Assembly (NCBI GenBank): GCA_964526785.1
Contig: CAZGMJ010000044.1
Coordinates: forward strand, 1 to 43,355
Direction of reading: 5' to 3'
DNA length: 43,355 nt
Source of the DNA: CAZGMJ01 sp964526785
GTDB lineage: Bacteria > Planctomycetota > Phycisphaerae > Sedimentisphaerales > Anaerobacaceae
The notes under the pieces were generated by a model. It ran no database searches, was not told the origin of the DNA, and saw only the letters and a program-made list of their open reading frames with translations. Both the position numbers and the translations under genes were made by a program. This document shows, in pieces, positions 33,636 to 42,521 of the stretch. Numbering within the stretch: position 1 is the stretch's first letter; the number at the start of each line of letters is the position of its first letter.

Positions 33636-35360
33636 TCAGCCGTTATCGAGCCAGTCGGCGGCCATCTCGGCAAAGTCCTTGAGATCCACCACGCAGTCGG
33701 CGTTGACGTCGCCGCGCAAATCCACCTCACATCGGCGCGGGCACACTTGAATATCATCGATATAGAGCCTGTCAACGTCCTCATCACCCACTGACTGGCC
33801 CGAATCGACCCCGTCGCCCACGCCTATAATGATCTTCTTGATCCGGCCGAGATCAACACCGCCTGCGCTGAACTCCGCCAGATCGGCATGCCACTGGTTC
33901 CATGACCTGCTCTGGATCGCGTGCTCGTGAGGATTCGCCACAGCATGGCTATTGCCAACAGCGTCAACCAGTTCCACATACAATCGCTGTTCGACGTTGC
34001 TCCGCTCGCCCCGGAAACTCAGCGACAAGGTGGAGAATCCGCCGCTCCAGTCCTGCTCCGCAGTAAAGGTCCGCGTCAGCGTTGTCACATAAGGCGGATA
34101 CTGATTCTGAATCTCATATCGCAGCGCCTTCGAACCGCTGCCAACCTCGCCGGCCTCAAGATATGCATACGTGTACCCGTCGATGTTGTCCGGCCAGAAC
34201 GCCTGTATCGCAGCCTCGTCCGGATACCCCTCGAAATCGTCAACAACCAGACAGCCCTCATCCGTACCGGCCGTCGTGAACGTATAGGTATAGCCCTCGA
34301 CAAGCCCGCCGGCGCCGATCTGATTCACCTGCCACTGGTACGTGCGCCCCGGCGCCAGCCTGCCCGGATCGTACGACGTTCCGCTCGGCGACGGCGCGAC
34401 CTTCTCCATCCGCCCCGCCTCGCCGAACCACAACTCGCGCGACGTCGCAAAAGCCGCCTCCGCCCACTGTACGTCCGCATCGATATCGACGCCCGTACTG
34501 CCGTCGGCGGGATTCAAACAGACGGCTGACGGACCGGTCGAAATAGACGAGACGGTGTCGAACGTCGCATGATACCCCACGGGTGTCGCGCCCTCATTTA
34601 TCACGAAGACACCGCTCTTGCCGGCCGCATACACCGCATCGTTCAATCCGGCCCGCTCCCATTCGTCGTTGCCGTTGGTATCGATCATCGTCGGCGTGCG
34701 TACGAGCAGTGGACCGTCCTTGTACGCATAGATGCTTCCCGTAACGTAGACCGGGTTCGAACCGACAACGTCCAGTTCAACGTAATGACTCCGCGCGTGG
34801 TCCAGTCCCGGAACCGGCACTTCAGGTTCGAAGATCTCCATGATCTGATCGTCGTTCATGTGTATCTTCAGCATCTCGATCCGCATGTTTGCCGGCCCGT
34901 GCTCCCAGTGCACCAGCAGCAGATATGCACCCGTCGCCACCATGCCCGGTGCCTGGCCGGTTATCGAACCGTCCGGATCTATGAAGTAGTCCGCCCGCGC
35001 CGCTACGCCGAAATAGTTCCGGCTGGCGTCGCCGGTCAGATTCACCTCCGCCCCAACCCGCACGTCGCCGAAATCTTCAGGACAGAACCCCATCGCAAAA
35101 GCCGAACCCAGCCCGCTCGGCGGATCGTAAGCCCGGCTCTCGGCAAGACGCAGATAATCGTCGTCCTCCGCCCCATCCTGTATGGCGGCGCTGAACGTAT
35201 CGGTCGGTATCGGCACGTAGGGAAACGCGCCGAACGTCCAGCTCTGATCGAATGCATTGCCGTCGAAATCCTCCAGCCAGTCCGCCTGCGCAGCACCACA
35301 GAGACTTATGACACAGAGAATCGCCAACCAGCGCTCGAAATGAATCACCCGTCTGTACAT
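33636..35360 (-). CDS. Large exported protein with Fn3-like region and C-terminal dockerin repeat
   Basis: 574 residues. The ATG at 35360 has AAAAGGAGGA upstream, and the frame to 35423 is not supported. A signal peptide (FERWLAILCVISLCGAAQA) is followed by a beta-sandwich of about 200 residues beginning DWLEDFDGNAFDQSW. Then comes a segment of the planctomycete NPADGSTGVDIDADVQW type (about 290-370), and a second beta-sandwich that opens with VVDDFEGYPDE and ends LYIDDIQVCP. The last 25 residues form a dockerin-like calcium loop, DVNADCVVDLKDFAEMAADWL. These architectures are probably carbohydrate-binding surface proteins; no enzyme site is visible. Confidence 0.85.
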   Translation of the reverse strand: MYRRVIHFERWLAILCVISLCGAAQADWLEDFDGNAFDQSWTFGAFPYVPIPTDTFSAAIQDGAEDDDYLRLAESRAYDPPSGLGSAFAMGFCPEDFGDVRVGAEVNLTGDASRNYFGVAARADYFIDPDGSITGQAPGMVATGAYLLLVHWEHGPANMRIEMLKIHMNDDQIMEIFEPEVPVPGLDHARSHYVELDVVGSNPVYVTGSIYAYKDGPLLVRTPTMIDTNGNDEWERAGLNDAVYAAGKSGVFVINEGATPVGYHATFDTVSSISTGPSAVCLNPADGSTGVDIDADVQWAEAAFATSRELWFGEAGRMEKVAPSPSGTSYDPGRLAPGRTYQWQVNQIGAGGLVEGYTYTFTTAGTDEGCLVVDDFEGYPDEAAIQAFWPDNIDGYTYAYLEAGEVGSGSKALRYEIQNQYPPYVTTLTRTFTAEQDWSGGFSTLSLSFRGERSNVEQRLYVELVDAVGNSHAVANPHEHAIQSRSWNQWHADLAEFSAGGVDLGRIKKIIIGVGDGVDSGQSVGDEDVDRLYIDDIQVCPRRCEVDLRGDVNADCVVDLKDFAEMAADWLDNG

Positions 35361-35605
35361 CTCAGTCCTCCTTTTCAAAAGGATCAGCGGCCTCGATGGC
35401 GCCCGCGCCGGGGCCGCTACCATCGGCTCGCCTCATCAGTACCACGGCCACCGGCCGAATGCCGGCATCCGTATCTTGTATGCCTCCTGGTTCCAATATA
35501 CCTTGTACGAATATCATACCATTAGCAAACGCCGTGACACAACAGTTTTCGCCGTAAAGACGACGCAGAAGATGGCCGCAGGAGCCTCGCAAACCGCATT
35601 TTGGC

Positions 35606-36604
35606 TCAAAAACTCCGCTTTCTGCCAAGCCAGTAAACTGCCAGATTCGTTGCGAACAATAGCGCTACTATTATGGTGACCGTCGGTAAGACCGATCCGC
35701 CGTCAAGGGATGCCCGAGCCTCTCCATTCACCACGGCCGGCCCCGGCGCTGTACCACGTCCCGAAACGTCGCGAATAGGCGCTGCCAGAAACCGATACCG
35801 GGCGGGTAGGTCGAACTGATTATACGTCAGGAAATCCGCGTCGCGCGACACATCGAACGGATCGCTCGTAAACGGCAGAATCATCGGGAATCGTTCGGAA
35901 AGATCGTTGCACAGCTTCAGTCCGCTGTCGTCGAGCGAATAGGCGTTGATGAACAGGTACTTGCGGAAGACCCGGCTGACCCATCTGCCCGCTTCGGCGT
36001 CGTGATAGCCCGGCCGGGTCTTGTCCTGATGGTGTCCCTTGAGCAGCTCGAATTTGCCGTCGCCGTCCAGATCGCATTCCCACGTATAACCCACATCGCG
36101 AATGAAGAACGACACCAGCCGCCATCGGTCCGGCTGCTGAAACAGATAGTGCACGTAGCCGTTGTTGGAATTACCCGCGCACCCGCCGGTGTAGAAAACC
36201 ATCTTCAGATCGTTCAGCCCGTTTCCATCGTAATCATATACGAACACCGGCAGCTTCGAATAGAGCAATCCCAGGCTCTTCTCCGTCTTGATGGAGGCGG
36301 TGCAATCCTCCGGACCTTCCAGCTCGATGTGCGGCACAAACCGCCCGGCCCCGTCGCGGTTCGAGTAGACCACCCGCAGACTCCCGCCGTCAGCGAAAAA
36401 ACGCTCAATCGTCATTGCTGCATGCGAACCCGATTCGTACACCCACAAATCGACCTTCCGTGCCGCCGGAATCGGAAGATCGCCGAAAGCCACCTGTCCC
36501 GGATACTTCATGACCGAACCGGCAACATCCCCCGCCGCCCCGCCAACCAGCAAAACGAGAATAACCGCACCGCTGCGCTTGCACATCTGCCGCTCTGATT
36601 GCAT
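35606..36604 (-). CDS. Exported protein of unknown function with C-terminal membrane helix
   Basis: 332 residues, not a family I recognise. The ATG at 36604 has AAGGAGG 6 bases upstream. A short N-terminal signal (AVILVLLVGGAAGDVAG) and a C-terminal hydrophobic helix with basic end (TVTIIVALLFATNLAVYW, then LGRKRSF) suggest export with a C-terminal anchor, like an exosortase-type or archaeosortase-type tail but without the PEP motif. Two acidic loops (DYDGNGLNDLK and ECDLDGDGKFELL) look like calcium-binding FG-GAP/EF-hand-type repeats. It is convergent with no gene and divergent from the exported nitrilase at 36857. Confidence 0.7.
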   Translation of the reverse strand: MQSERQMCKRSGAVILVLLVGGAAGDVAGSVMKYPGQVAFGDLPIPAARKVDLWVYESGSHAAMTIERFFADGGSLRVVYSNRDGAGRFVPHIELEGPEDCTASIKTEKSLGLLYSKLPVFVYDYDGNGLNDLKMVFYTGGCAGNSNNGYVHYLFQQPDRWRLVSFFIRDVGYTWECDLDGDGKFELLKGHHQDKTRPGYHDAEAGRWVSRVFRKYLFINAYSLDDSGLKLCNDLSERFPMILPFTSDPFDVSRDADFLTYNQFDLPARYRFLAAPIRDVSGRGTAPGPAVVNGEARASLDGGSVLPTVTIIVALLFATNLAVYWLGRKRSF

Positions 36605-36856
36605 ATAACGCCTCCTTCAAGCCCCCCAAAACACCTCGCACAGCATAACCCGGCCGATCTCCTGCCGCAACTCGGCCCCTCCGCCCTCCCCCCTCAGAAC
36701 AGATCCGCCACAATACGACAACCAGCCAACTGCCAGACCGCCCGCCCTGCCCACGTGTTGCAGAAAATCCCCAGGCCGTATATAAACAAACATCGGCGCA
36801 AACGCCTGCAGAACTCCAGAAGATCGCATATCACTCGCGTGGTGAAAGGAAGACTC

Positions 36857-37987
36857 ATGAAGAACGCCTCCAATCGCAACCCGCTGCTGTACCGGTCCAT
36901 AGTTGCTATGGTCCCCGCCATTCTGGTCCTGGCCGCCGCGACATCGCCGGCCGCCCGAATCGCAGACTCCGACAAACCTGCCGCCCGGCCCGCCGACAAC
37001 GCGACAAACACCGACACAGACAGCCCGGACAAAGCCGCAAACAGGCCGGGCCGCATTACGATAGCAACCATCGGCCCGCGCCCCCTCCGCGTGCCCGCCG
37101 ACAGCAAACCCTCGCAGATCGTCGATAGAATGATCGCCCACTGGCGCGGCCGCTTCGCACAGGTCCTCCCCGACAAACCCGACCTGATCGTCGTCCCCGA
37201 AGCCTGCGACCGACCCGCCGGCCTTTCCCGCGAAAAATGCAGGGAATACTATCTCGTCCGCAAAAACCAGGTCCGAGACTTCTTCGCCGAAACCGCCCGC
37301 CGGAATCGGTGCTACATCGTGTACTCCGCCGCCAGACAAGTCGAAAACGGCACCTGGCGCAACTCCAGCGTCCTGCTCGACCGCCGCGGCCAAATCGCCG
37401 GCATCTACAATAAGAACCACGTCGTCATCGAAGAAACCACCAAATCCGGCATCCTCTGCGGCAAAGATGCCCCCGTGCTCGAATGCGACTTCGGCCGCGT
37501 CGCCTTCGCAATATGCTTCGACCTCAACTTCGATGAAATCCGCGAAAAATACAGAAAAGCCCGGCCGGACCTGATCGTATTCTCCTCGATGTACCACGGC
37601 GGCCTCATGCAGGCCTACTGGGCCTACTCGTGCCGCTCCCATTTCGTCGGCGCCGTCGCCGGCCTGCCCTGCGAAATCCGCGACCCCCTCGGCGAAGTCC
37701 TCGCCTCCAACACCAACTACTTCGACTACGCCGTCGCGACAATCAACCTCGACTGCCGCCTCGTACACCTGGACTACAATTGGGGCCGCCTCAGAAAGCT
37801 CAAAGCCAAGTACGGCCCCCGCGTCACCATCAAAGACCCGGGCTATCTCGGCGCCGTCCTCGTCACCAGCGAACACGAAACCGTCGGCGTCGATCAGATG
37901 ATCCAGGAATTCGAAATCGAACTGCTCGACGACTACATGGCCCGCGCCCTGGCCCACCGCCACGCGCCCGGAAACATGGAACCATAA
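36857..37987 (+). CDS. Exported carbon-nitrogen hydrolase (nitrilase superfamily)
   Basis: 376 residues. The nitrilase catalytic triad is present in order: Glu115 in LIVVPEACDRP, Lys186 in GIYNKNHVV, and the nucleophile Cys220 in AICFDLNFDEI. A hydrophobic N-terminus (SIVAMVPAILVLAAATSPAARI) followed by a low-complexity linker rich in A, D, N and T suggests export or membrane anchoring, unusual because most family members are cytoplasmic. It hydrolyses a nitrile or amide of unknown identity; N-carbamoyl and biotinidase-like roles are possible. AAAGGA precedes the ATG; the longer upstream frame has low coding quality. Confidence 0.87.
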   Translation: MKNASNRNPLLYRSIVAMVPAILVLAAATSPAARIADSDKPAARPADNATNTDTDSPDKAANRPGRITIATIGPRPLRVPADSKPSQIVDRMIAHWRGRFAQVLPDKPDLIVVPEACDRPAGLSREKCREYYLVRKNQVRDFFAETARRNRCYIVYSAARQVENGTWRNSSVLLDRRGQIAGIYNKNHVVIEETTKSGILCGKDAPVLECDFGRVAFAICFDLNFDEIREKYRKARPDLIVFSSMYHGGLMQAYWAYSCRSHFVGAVAGLPCEIRDPLGEVLASNTNYFDYAVATINLDCRLVHLDYNWGRLRKLKAKYGPRVTIKDPGYLGAVLVTSEHETVGVDQMIQEFEIELLDDYMARALAHRHAPGNMEP

Positions 37988-38029
37988 GAACCCCGGCCGC
38001 GCACCCGAGCCGGCTCATCCCGGCCGCCG

Positions 38030-38239
38030 CTAAAAAACCGGGTAGATAAACGGCGCAACCGCCGTGCCGCTCATCAGCACAATCAGCCCCAATAGCAGCA
38101 GAACGACAATAACCGGCAGCAGCCACCACTTCTTGTTGTGCCTCAGAAAACTCCAGAACTCCGCCACCACATTGCTCCGCTTCCGCCGCGCCTGCAACTC
38201 GAATTCCTGCTTCCTCGTACTGGTCGGCTCCTCGCCCAT
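38030..38239 (-). CDS. DUF5989 family small membrane protein
   Basis: 69 residues. A charged N-terminal half with EFWSFLRHNKKWWLLPVI is followed by one membrane helix (VIVVLLLLGLIVLM) and ends TAVAPFIYPVF. This pattern matches the DUF5989 family, which almost always lies next to a carbamoyltransferase and an SxtJ gene. AAGGATG precedes the ATG. It begins 20 bases after the SxtJ-like gene and ends the cassette. Its function is unknown; a scaffold for the membrane-associated carbamoyl transfer is a guess. Confidence 0.85.
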   Translation of the reverse strand: MGEEPTSTRKQEFELQARRKRSNVVAEFWSFLRHNKKWWLLPVIVVLLLLGLIVLMSGTAVAPFIYPVF

Positions 38240-38259
38240 ACGTCACATCCTTCAAGCTG

Positions 38260-38679
38260 TCAGAACTGATCGAAATACCGCTTCACCGATTCCGCCCGCC
38301 GATACGTGCACCAATATGACCGCTTCTCGCGCTGCCACCTGCGCTGCATCACATCGCGCCCGATCAATCGAAACACCAGCCCCAGCGGCGTAATAATCCC
38401 GAAGAAAAAGACCGCCATCAACACGTGACTGACCACCCACCCGGCCGGATAGCCCGCCGCCGTCAGCACCACGTACACCGGCCGCACCAGCTTCGCCGAA
38501 ATCAGACTAAGCGCAAAGACCACCGCCCCCGTGCCCGCAAATCCGGCCGTCACCCACCAGCCCGCGCCGAACCTCCAGCGCACCGCCAGCCCGATCGCGC
38601 CCAGCATCACCAGCGCCGCCGCGCCGAACCGCCGCAACTTCTTCTCCGATGGATGCCAGTCCAGGTGCGTCAACGCCAT
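38260..38679 (-). CDS. SxtJ family membrane protein
   Basis: 139 residues with about three to four membrane helices (VMLGAIGLAVRWRFG, GFAGTGAVVFALSLI, VLMAVFFFGIITPLGLVF) and the basic C-terminal end VMQRRWQREKRSYW. The length, hydrophobic pattern and position directly after a carbamoyltransferase match SxtJ, named after the saxitoxin cluster but found widely in surface-polysaccharide loci. The ATG at 38679 lies 4 bases after the carbamoyltransferase stop. Longer frames to 38853 run inside the neighbour and are not coding. Function unknown. Confidence 0.85.
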   Translation of the reverse strand: MALTHLDWHPSEKKLRRFGAAALVMLGAIGLAVRWRFGAGWWVTAGFAGTGAVVFALSLISAKLVRPVYVVLTAAGYPAGWVVSHVLMAVFFFGIITPLGLVFRLIGRDVMQRRWQREKRSYWCTYRRAESVKRYFDQF

Positions 38680-38683
38680 CTCA

Positions 38684-40564
38684 TCAATCCAGATCGAACT
38701 TCGCCAGATACTCGTCCACGTCGTGCGCTTCCCTCTCCGGCTGCCGCTCCTTGAGCAGCACCGCATTCCCCACCACCAGCACGTCCATATTCGTCGCCAT
38801 AAAACAATGATACGCGTCGGCCGGACTGCACACAATCGGCTCGCCGCGCACATTAAAACTCGTATTGATCACCAGCGGACAACCGCTGCGCGCCTCGAAT
38901 CGCTTGAGCAGCCGATAGTACCGCCCGCACCGCCCCTCGTCCACCGTCTGCACCCGCGCCGAATAGTCCACGTGTGTCACCCCCGGCACCTCGCTCCGCC
39001 GGACCTTCAGCAAATCCAGCCCGCGCACCTCCTCGCCGCCCGTCTGCGCCACCCGCTTTTCCTCCCGCACCGGTGCCGCCAGCAGCATGTACGGGCTCGC
39101 ATGCCCGTCCAGCCCGAAGAACTCCTCCGCCCGCTCCGCCAGCACGCTCGGCGCAAACGGCCGAAACGACTCGCGAAACTTGATCTTCCGATTCATTGTC
39201 GACTGCATCCGCTCGCTCCGCGCATCAGCCAGAATGCTCCGGCTGCCCAGCGCCCGCGGCCCGAACTCCATCCGCCCCTGGAACCATCCGACCACCCGTC
39301 CCTGCTCGATATGCTCCGCCGCCGCCTCCAGCAGCGTCTCTTCGTCCCCATACATCTCGTATACCGCCCCCACCGACTCCAGATATCCCGCAATCTCCTC
39401 GTCGCTGTACGCCGGCCCCAGCAGCGACCCGCACTGCGAATCCCCCTCCTGAACGTTCCGCGGATTCTCCAGAAGCTGATGCCACACAAACAGCGCCGCG
39501 CCCAGCGCGCCGCCCGCGTCCCCCGCCGCCGGCTGGATCCACACCCGCTCGAAAGGCCCCTCGCGCAGGATCCGCCCGTTGCCCACGCAGTTCAGCGCCA
39601 CGCCTCCGCCCAGCACCAAATCCTTCAGCCCCGTCGTCTCATAAGCGTGCCGAACCATCCGCAGCATAACCTCCTCGGTCACCTTCTGAATCGACGCCGC
39701 AATATCCATCTCACGCTCCGTCAGCCTGCTCTCCGGCCGCCGCCGCGGCCCGAAAAGCGCCTCGAACTTCCCGCTGCACATCACGTTCGAATAACAGTAC
39801 GCAAAATAATCCCCATTCAGCCGAAACGACCCGTCCTCCTTCAAATCCAGCATCTCCGACAGTATCACGTCGTAATACTTCGGCTCGCCGTATGGCGCCA
39901 GCCCCATCAGCTTATACTCCCCCGAGTTCACCTTGAACCCCGCAAAATACGTAAACGCCGCGTACAGCAGCCCCAGCGAATGCGGAAAACGCATCTCCTC
40001 CAACAGTTCGATCTGATTCGCCCGACCCCTCCCGATGCTCGCCGTCGCCCACTCGCCCGCGCCGTCCATCGTCACAATCGCCGCCTCCTCGAAAGGCGAC
40101 GGAAAAAACGCGCTGGCCGCGTGCGATTCATGATGCTCCGTAAAAATGTACCGCCCCGTGTACGCTCCCCCCAGCGCCCGATCCATCTCGCCCGGCAGAT
40201 GCAGCTTCTGCCGCAGCCACAGCGGAATGCTCATCAGAAACTGCCGAAACCCCCGCGGCGCATACGCAATATACGTCTCCAGCAGCCGCTCGAAATGCTG
40301 CAAAGGCTTCTCGTAGAACACCACGTAATCCACCTCGCCCGGCCCGATCCCCGCCTCCGCCAGACAATACCCAACCGCCTGCGCCGGGAACCGATTATCG
40401 TGCTTCCTCCGCGAAAAACGCTCCTCCTGCGCCGCCGCAACTATCGCCCCGTCCCGAACCAGCGCCGCCGCACTGTCGTGATAGAACGCCGAAATCCCCA
40501 GTATGTGCACCGGCCCGCCACCGGACCGCCCGTGTCCCGACATAGTCGCATCCAATCGTGCCAT
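38684..40564 (-). CDS. Carbamoyltransferase (NodU/CmcH/TobZ family)
   Basis: 626 residues. The N-terminal kinase-like half has ILGISAFYHDSAAALV, EHHESHAASAFF, TMDGAGEWAT and a glycine-rich ATP loop GGGVALNCVGN. The C-terminal half has FGPRALGSRSILAD and PLVINTSFNVRGEPIV. In TobZ-type enzymes the two halves make a carbamoyl-adenylate from carbamoyl phosphate and ATP and move it to a hydroxyl group of a sugar or other acceptor. The target here is unknown; with SxtJ and DUF5989 it is probably an extracellular polysaccharide or lipid. The ATG at 40564 has GGGGAGAGG; the alternative ATG is at 40543. The usual SGNH/GDSL partner gene of these cassettes is absent. Confidence 0.93.
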   Translation of the reverse strand: MARLDATMSGHGRSGGGPVHILGISAFYHDSAAALVRDGAIVAAAQEERFSRRKHDNRFPAQAVGYCLAEAGIGPGEVDYVVFYEKPLQHFERLLETYIAYAPRGFRQFLMSIPLWLRQKLHLPGEMDRALGGAYTGRYIFTEHHESHAASAFFPSPFEEAAIVTMDGAGEWATASIGRGRANQIELLEEMRFPHSLGLLYAAFTYFAGFKVNSGEYKLMGLAPYGEPKYYDVILSEMLDLKEDGSFRLNGDYFAYCYSNVMCSGKFEALFGPRRRPESRLTEREMDIAASIQKVTEEVMLRMVRHAYETTGLKDLVLGGGVALNCVGNGRILREGPFERVWIQPAAGDAGGALGAALFVWHQLLENPRNVQEGDSQCGSLLGPAYSDEEIAGYLESVGAVYEMYGDEETLLEAAAEHIEQGRVVGWFQGRMEFGPRALGSRSILADARSERMQSTMNRKIKFRESFRPFAPSVLAERAEEFFGLDGHASPYMLLAAPVREEKRVAQTGGEEVRGLDLLKVRRSEVPGVTHVDYSARVQTVDEGRCGRYYRLLKRFEARSGCPLVINTSFNVRGEPIVCSPADAYHCFMATNMDVLVVGNAVLLKERQPEREAHDVDEYLAKFDLD

Positions 40565-40663
40565 GCCTCTCCCCGCGCATCAACACTACCCCGGCATTCT
40601 ATCAACACTCCGCCCCCCGGACAAAACCCGTTTTGCCCCCCCGCCTCGGACTCTAACATCCCC

Positions 40664-40691
40664 TTGACCAAGCGCCCGTCTATGCTCTAAT
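40664..40691 (+). promoter_or_regulatory. Strong sigma-70-type promoter before the EVE-nuclease pseudogene
   Basis: TTGACC (5 of 6), a 16-base spacer, TCTAAT (5 of 6); expected start about 40698, 112 bases before the ATG at 40810. It points toward the accessory region. Confidence 0.6.
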
Positions 40692-40809
40692 ACAACCATG
40701 TGGCGTTGGTGCGACCCACCGCCGTGGCGGGATTGTGCCGCTCTGAACCGTCGAGGCATGTGGCGAGCGAGTTAACAGGAGAATTCTTCAGCAATTCAAG
40801 GAGGCGAGA

Positions 40810-41899
40810 ATGGCTCGCAATTACTGGCTTGACCTTTTCACCGGGACTACTTGGGAAGAGTTCCAGCAGGCCGGAAGTTCCATCACCGGATTCCGAGAAT
40901 CAAGGTGGAAGAGAATCCAGAAGGTCGCTAAGACTACTTGTTATGTTATCTCACCGGTGTTTCTCGCTTTATCGGTCTCCTAGAGGTCACTTCTAAACCG
41001 TTCAAGAAAGCAGATCGCAGTATCACTTTCCATGCCGTTTTCACGTACGGCCAATAGTAGAACTATCACCCGAAACTGCGATTCCTGTTTTTGAGCTGCG
41101 TGACAGCCTCAGTTTTTTTCAAAATCTCACAAGTCCGCATGCATGGACCGGCCGTTTTCGATCTTCTCCAGCCAAATGGAAACAGGGAGATGGAGAAATT
41201 GTGGTCCAAGCATTACTCGAGGCTAGAGAAAACCCGGTTCTACGCCCCGTAGATCCAAGAAAGCTGAAGTATAGGCCCGCTGCCCTGCGGGCCAAGATTG
41301 GTTCCGTCACAGTTCCGGATTCTAACGAGGAGGCACACGAGCCCAAAACCAAGGAGCCCAAGACACCTACGGAACACACAGAAATGCAATGGCTGTTGCT
41401 CAAGCTCGGTGTAGATATGGGCTTTGATGTCTGGGTGGCTCGCAACGATCGCAGCAAGTCGTTCAAAGGAAAAGGCTTTGCGGAAATGCCCCGCATGAAA
41501 TCTGCCCTTCCGCTGCAATTCGATGACGCCACCAATCGGACAATTGAACTGATCGACGTCCTCTGGTTACAAGGTAATGCCATAGTAGCAGCCTTTGAAA
41601 TCGAAGCAACGACTTCTGTCTATTCCGGCCTTCTTCGCATGTCTGATCTGATTGCTATGCAGCCCAATCTCAATATTCCATTATATTTGGTCGCACCCGA
41701 TGAAAGACGCGAGAAGGTTATGTCTGAGGTGAATCGCCCAACCTTCTGCCGCTTGACTCCGCCCCTATCGGAAGTCTGTCGATTCATTTCATTTGCGGGT
41801 CTAAAGGACCAGATAAAGCAGGCAGCGGCCTATATCAGGTTCCTCAGGCCCGAGTTTCTTGACGAATTGTCAGAATCCTGTGAACTCGAAGAACCATAG
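40810..41899 (+). pseudogene. Frameshifted EVE-domain/PD-(D/E)XK-like nuclease
   Basis: The ATG at 40810 has AAGGAGG 6 bases upstream. The first 40 codons read like an EVE-type domain (MARNYWLDLFTGTTWEEF, then GFRESRW) and then hit TAG at 40981. A -1 shift at about 40930 restores DYLLCYLTGVSRFIGLLEV, and a second -1 shift at about 41025 restores FPCRFHVRPIVELSP, which stays open to 41899. So one base is missing at each of two sites. The intact protein would be about 360 residues. From about 41390 the C-terminal part looks like a restriction-type nuclease: TEMQWLLLKLG, IELIDVLWLQ and AFEIEATTSVYSG supply the Asp and Glu-x-Glu expected of a PD-(D/E)XK site. EVE domains bind modified bases, so this was probably a modified-DNA restriction gene. 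Sequencing error is an alternative. The start at 41201 of the remaining frame is not real. Confidence 0.7.
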
Positions 41900-41956
41900 A
41901 TTCAACAGTCCAGCCTTCTCCAGATTAGAATGGACTAGTGAAAGGTGGCTTGGAAG

Positions 41957-42166
41957 ATGAGCAAATATGAGCAGGTAAAATCTCTGAAGAAGACACGAGC
42001 GAGGATGCCTCATGTGTGTGATGCTTGTGGGACACAAATCAATAAAGGTGAGACATATTACCGAGAGAACACAGGGAGAATAAGAACCATAGGTCTCAAC
42101 CTAAGGAAGCTCTGCCTAGACTGTCACGAGAACTGCAAAAGGAGTCGTATATCACCCGAGCAATGA
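41957..42166 (+). CDS. Small zinc-ribbon protein
   Basis: 69 residues, short basic N-terminus then CDACGTQINKGETYYRE and CLDCHENC, two cysteine pairs that should bind one zinc. It may bind nucleic acid; similar small proteins occur in phage and defence regions, but I cannot name the family. GGAAG is directly upstream of the ATG, and a GTG at 41945 is the alternative start. It lies 57 bases after the nuclease remnant, in the AT-richer accessory end of the window. Confidence 0.65.
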   Translation: MSKYEQVKSLKKTRARMPHVCDACGTQINKGETYYRENTGRIRTIGLNLRKLCLDCHENCKRSRISPEQ

Positions 42167-42284
42167 CAAGATGCATAGCACCGCAACTGGAATTAGGCAA
42201 TTGCCCCTACACTGTCTTGATGTTGCGTTGTAGGAGAGCCAGTTCTTCTTCGCCACGGACCATCAGTCAGCTTCCATCGCCTTT

Positions 42285-42521
42285 TCATCTCAATCGTTTG
42301 TCTCTGTTTATCCCGTAAATACCGGCCCGCACGTCATTCTCCCCAGCCAACCGGATGGGTAGCTCCTCATCCTCAACCACGATCTCCGACCCGGCTCTGT
42401 CATGCCGGATCATGTACTTGACTCTGATCGAGGACCCATCCAACATCTCAACATCTTCAGCACGGAACCGACACCGCCCCCTTTCATCCGCCCCCACATC
42501 AACACGAGCCCGCGTATTCAT
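42285..42521 (-). CDS. Possible small hypothetical protein
   Basis: 78 residues, unrecognised: charged, with segments VKYMIRHDRAGSEIVVEDEELPIRLAG and AGIYGINRDK, which read more like protein than most short frames here. No ribosome site is seen. The first 12 codons and upstream bases fall in repeat module A1, whose second copy (A2) keeps only the start of the frame before a stop. So it may be a real gene partly copied by the repeat, or chance. Confidence 0.3.
   Translation of the reverse strand: MNTRARVDVGADERGRCRFRAEDVEMLDGSSIRVKYMIRHDRAGSEIVVEDEELPIRLAGENDVRAGIYGINRDKRLR

Noticed and set aside
38531..40690. 719-residue open frame antisense to the carbamoyltransferase
   Set aside because: Very rich in R, P and H, which is typical of a mirror frame; the minus-strand gene has all family motifs.
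40700..40996. 98-residue open frame across the EVE start region
   Set aside because: It overlaps the ribosome site and coding start of the EVE-like frame in another frame and has no recognisable content.
41201..41899. Intact 232-residue gene starting at GTG 41201
   Set aside because: The same frame continues upstream into EVE-like sequence without a ribosome site at 41201, so it is the 3' part of a broken gene.
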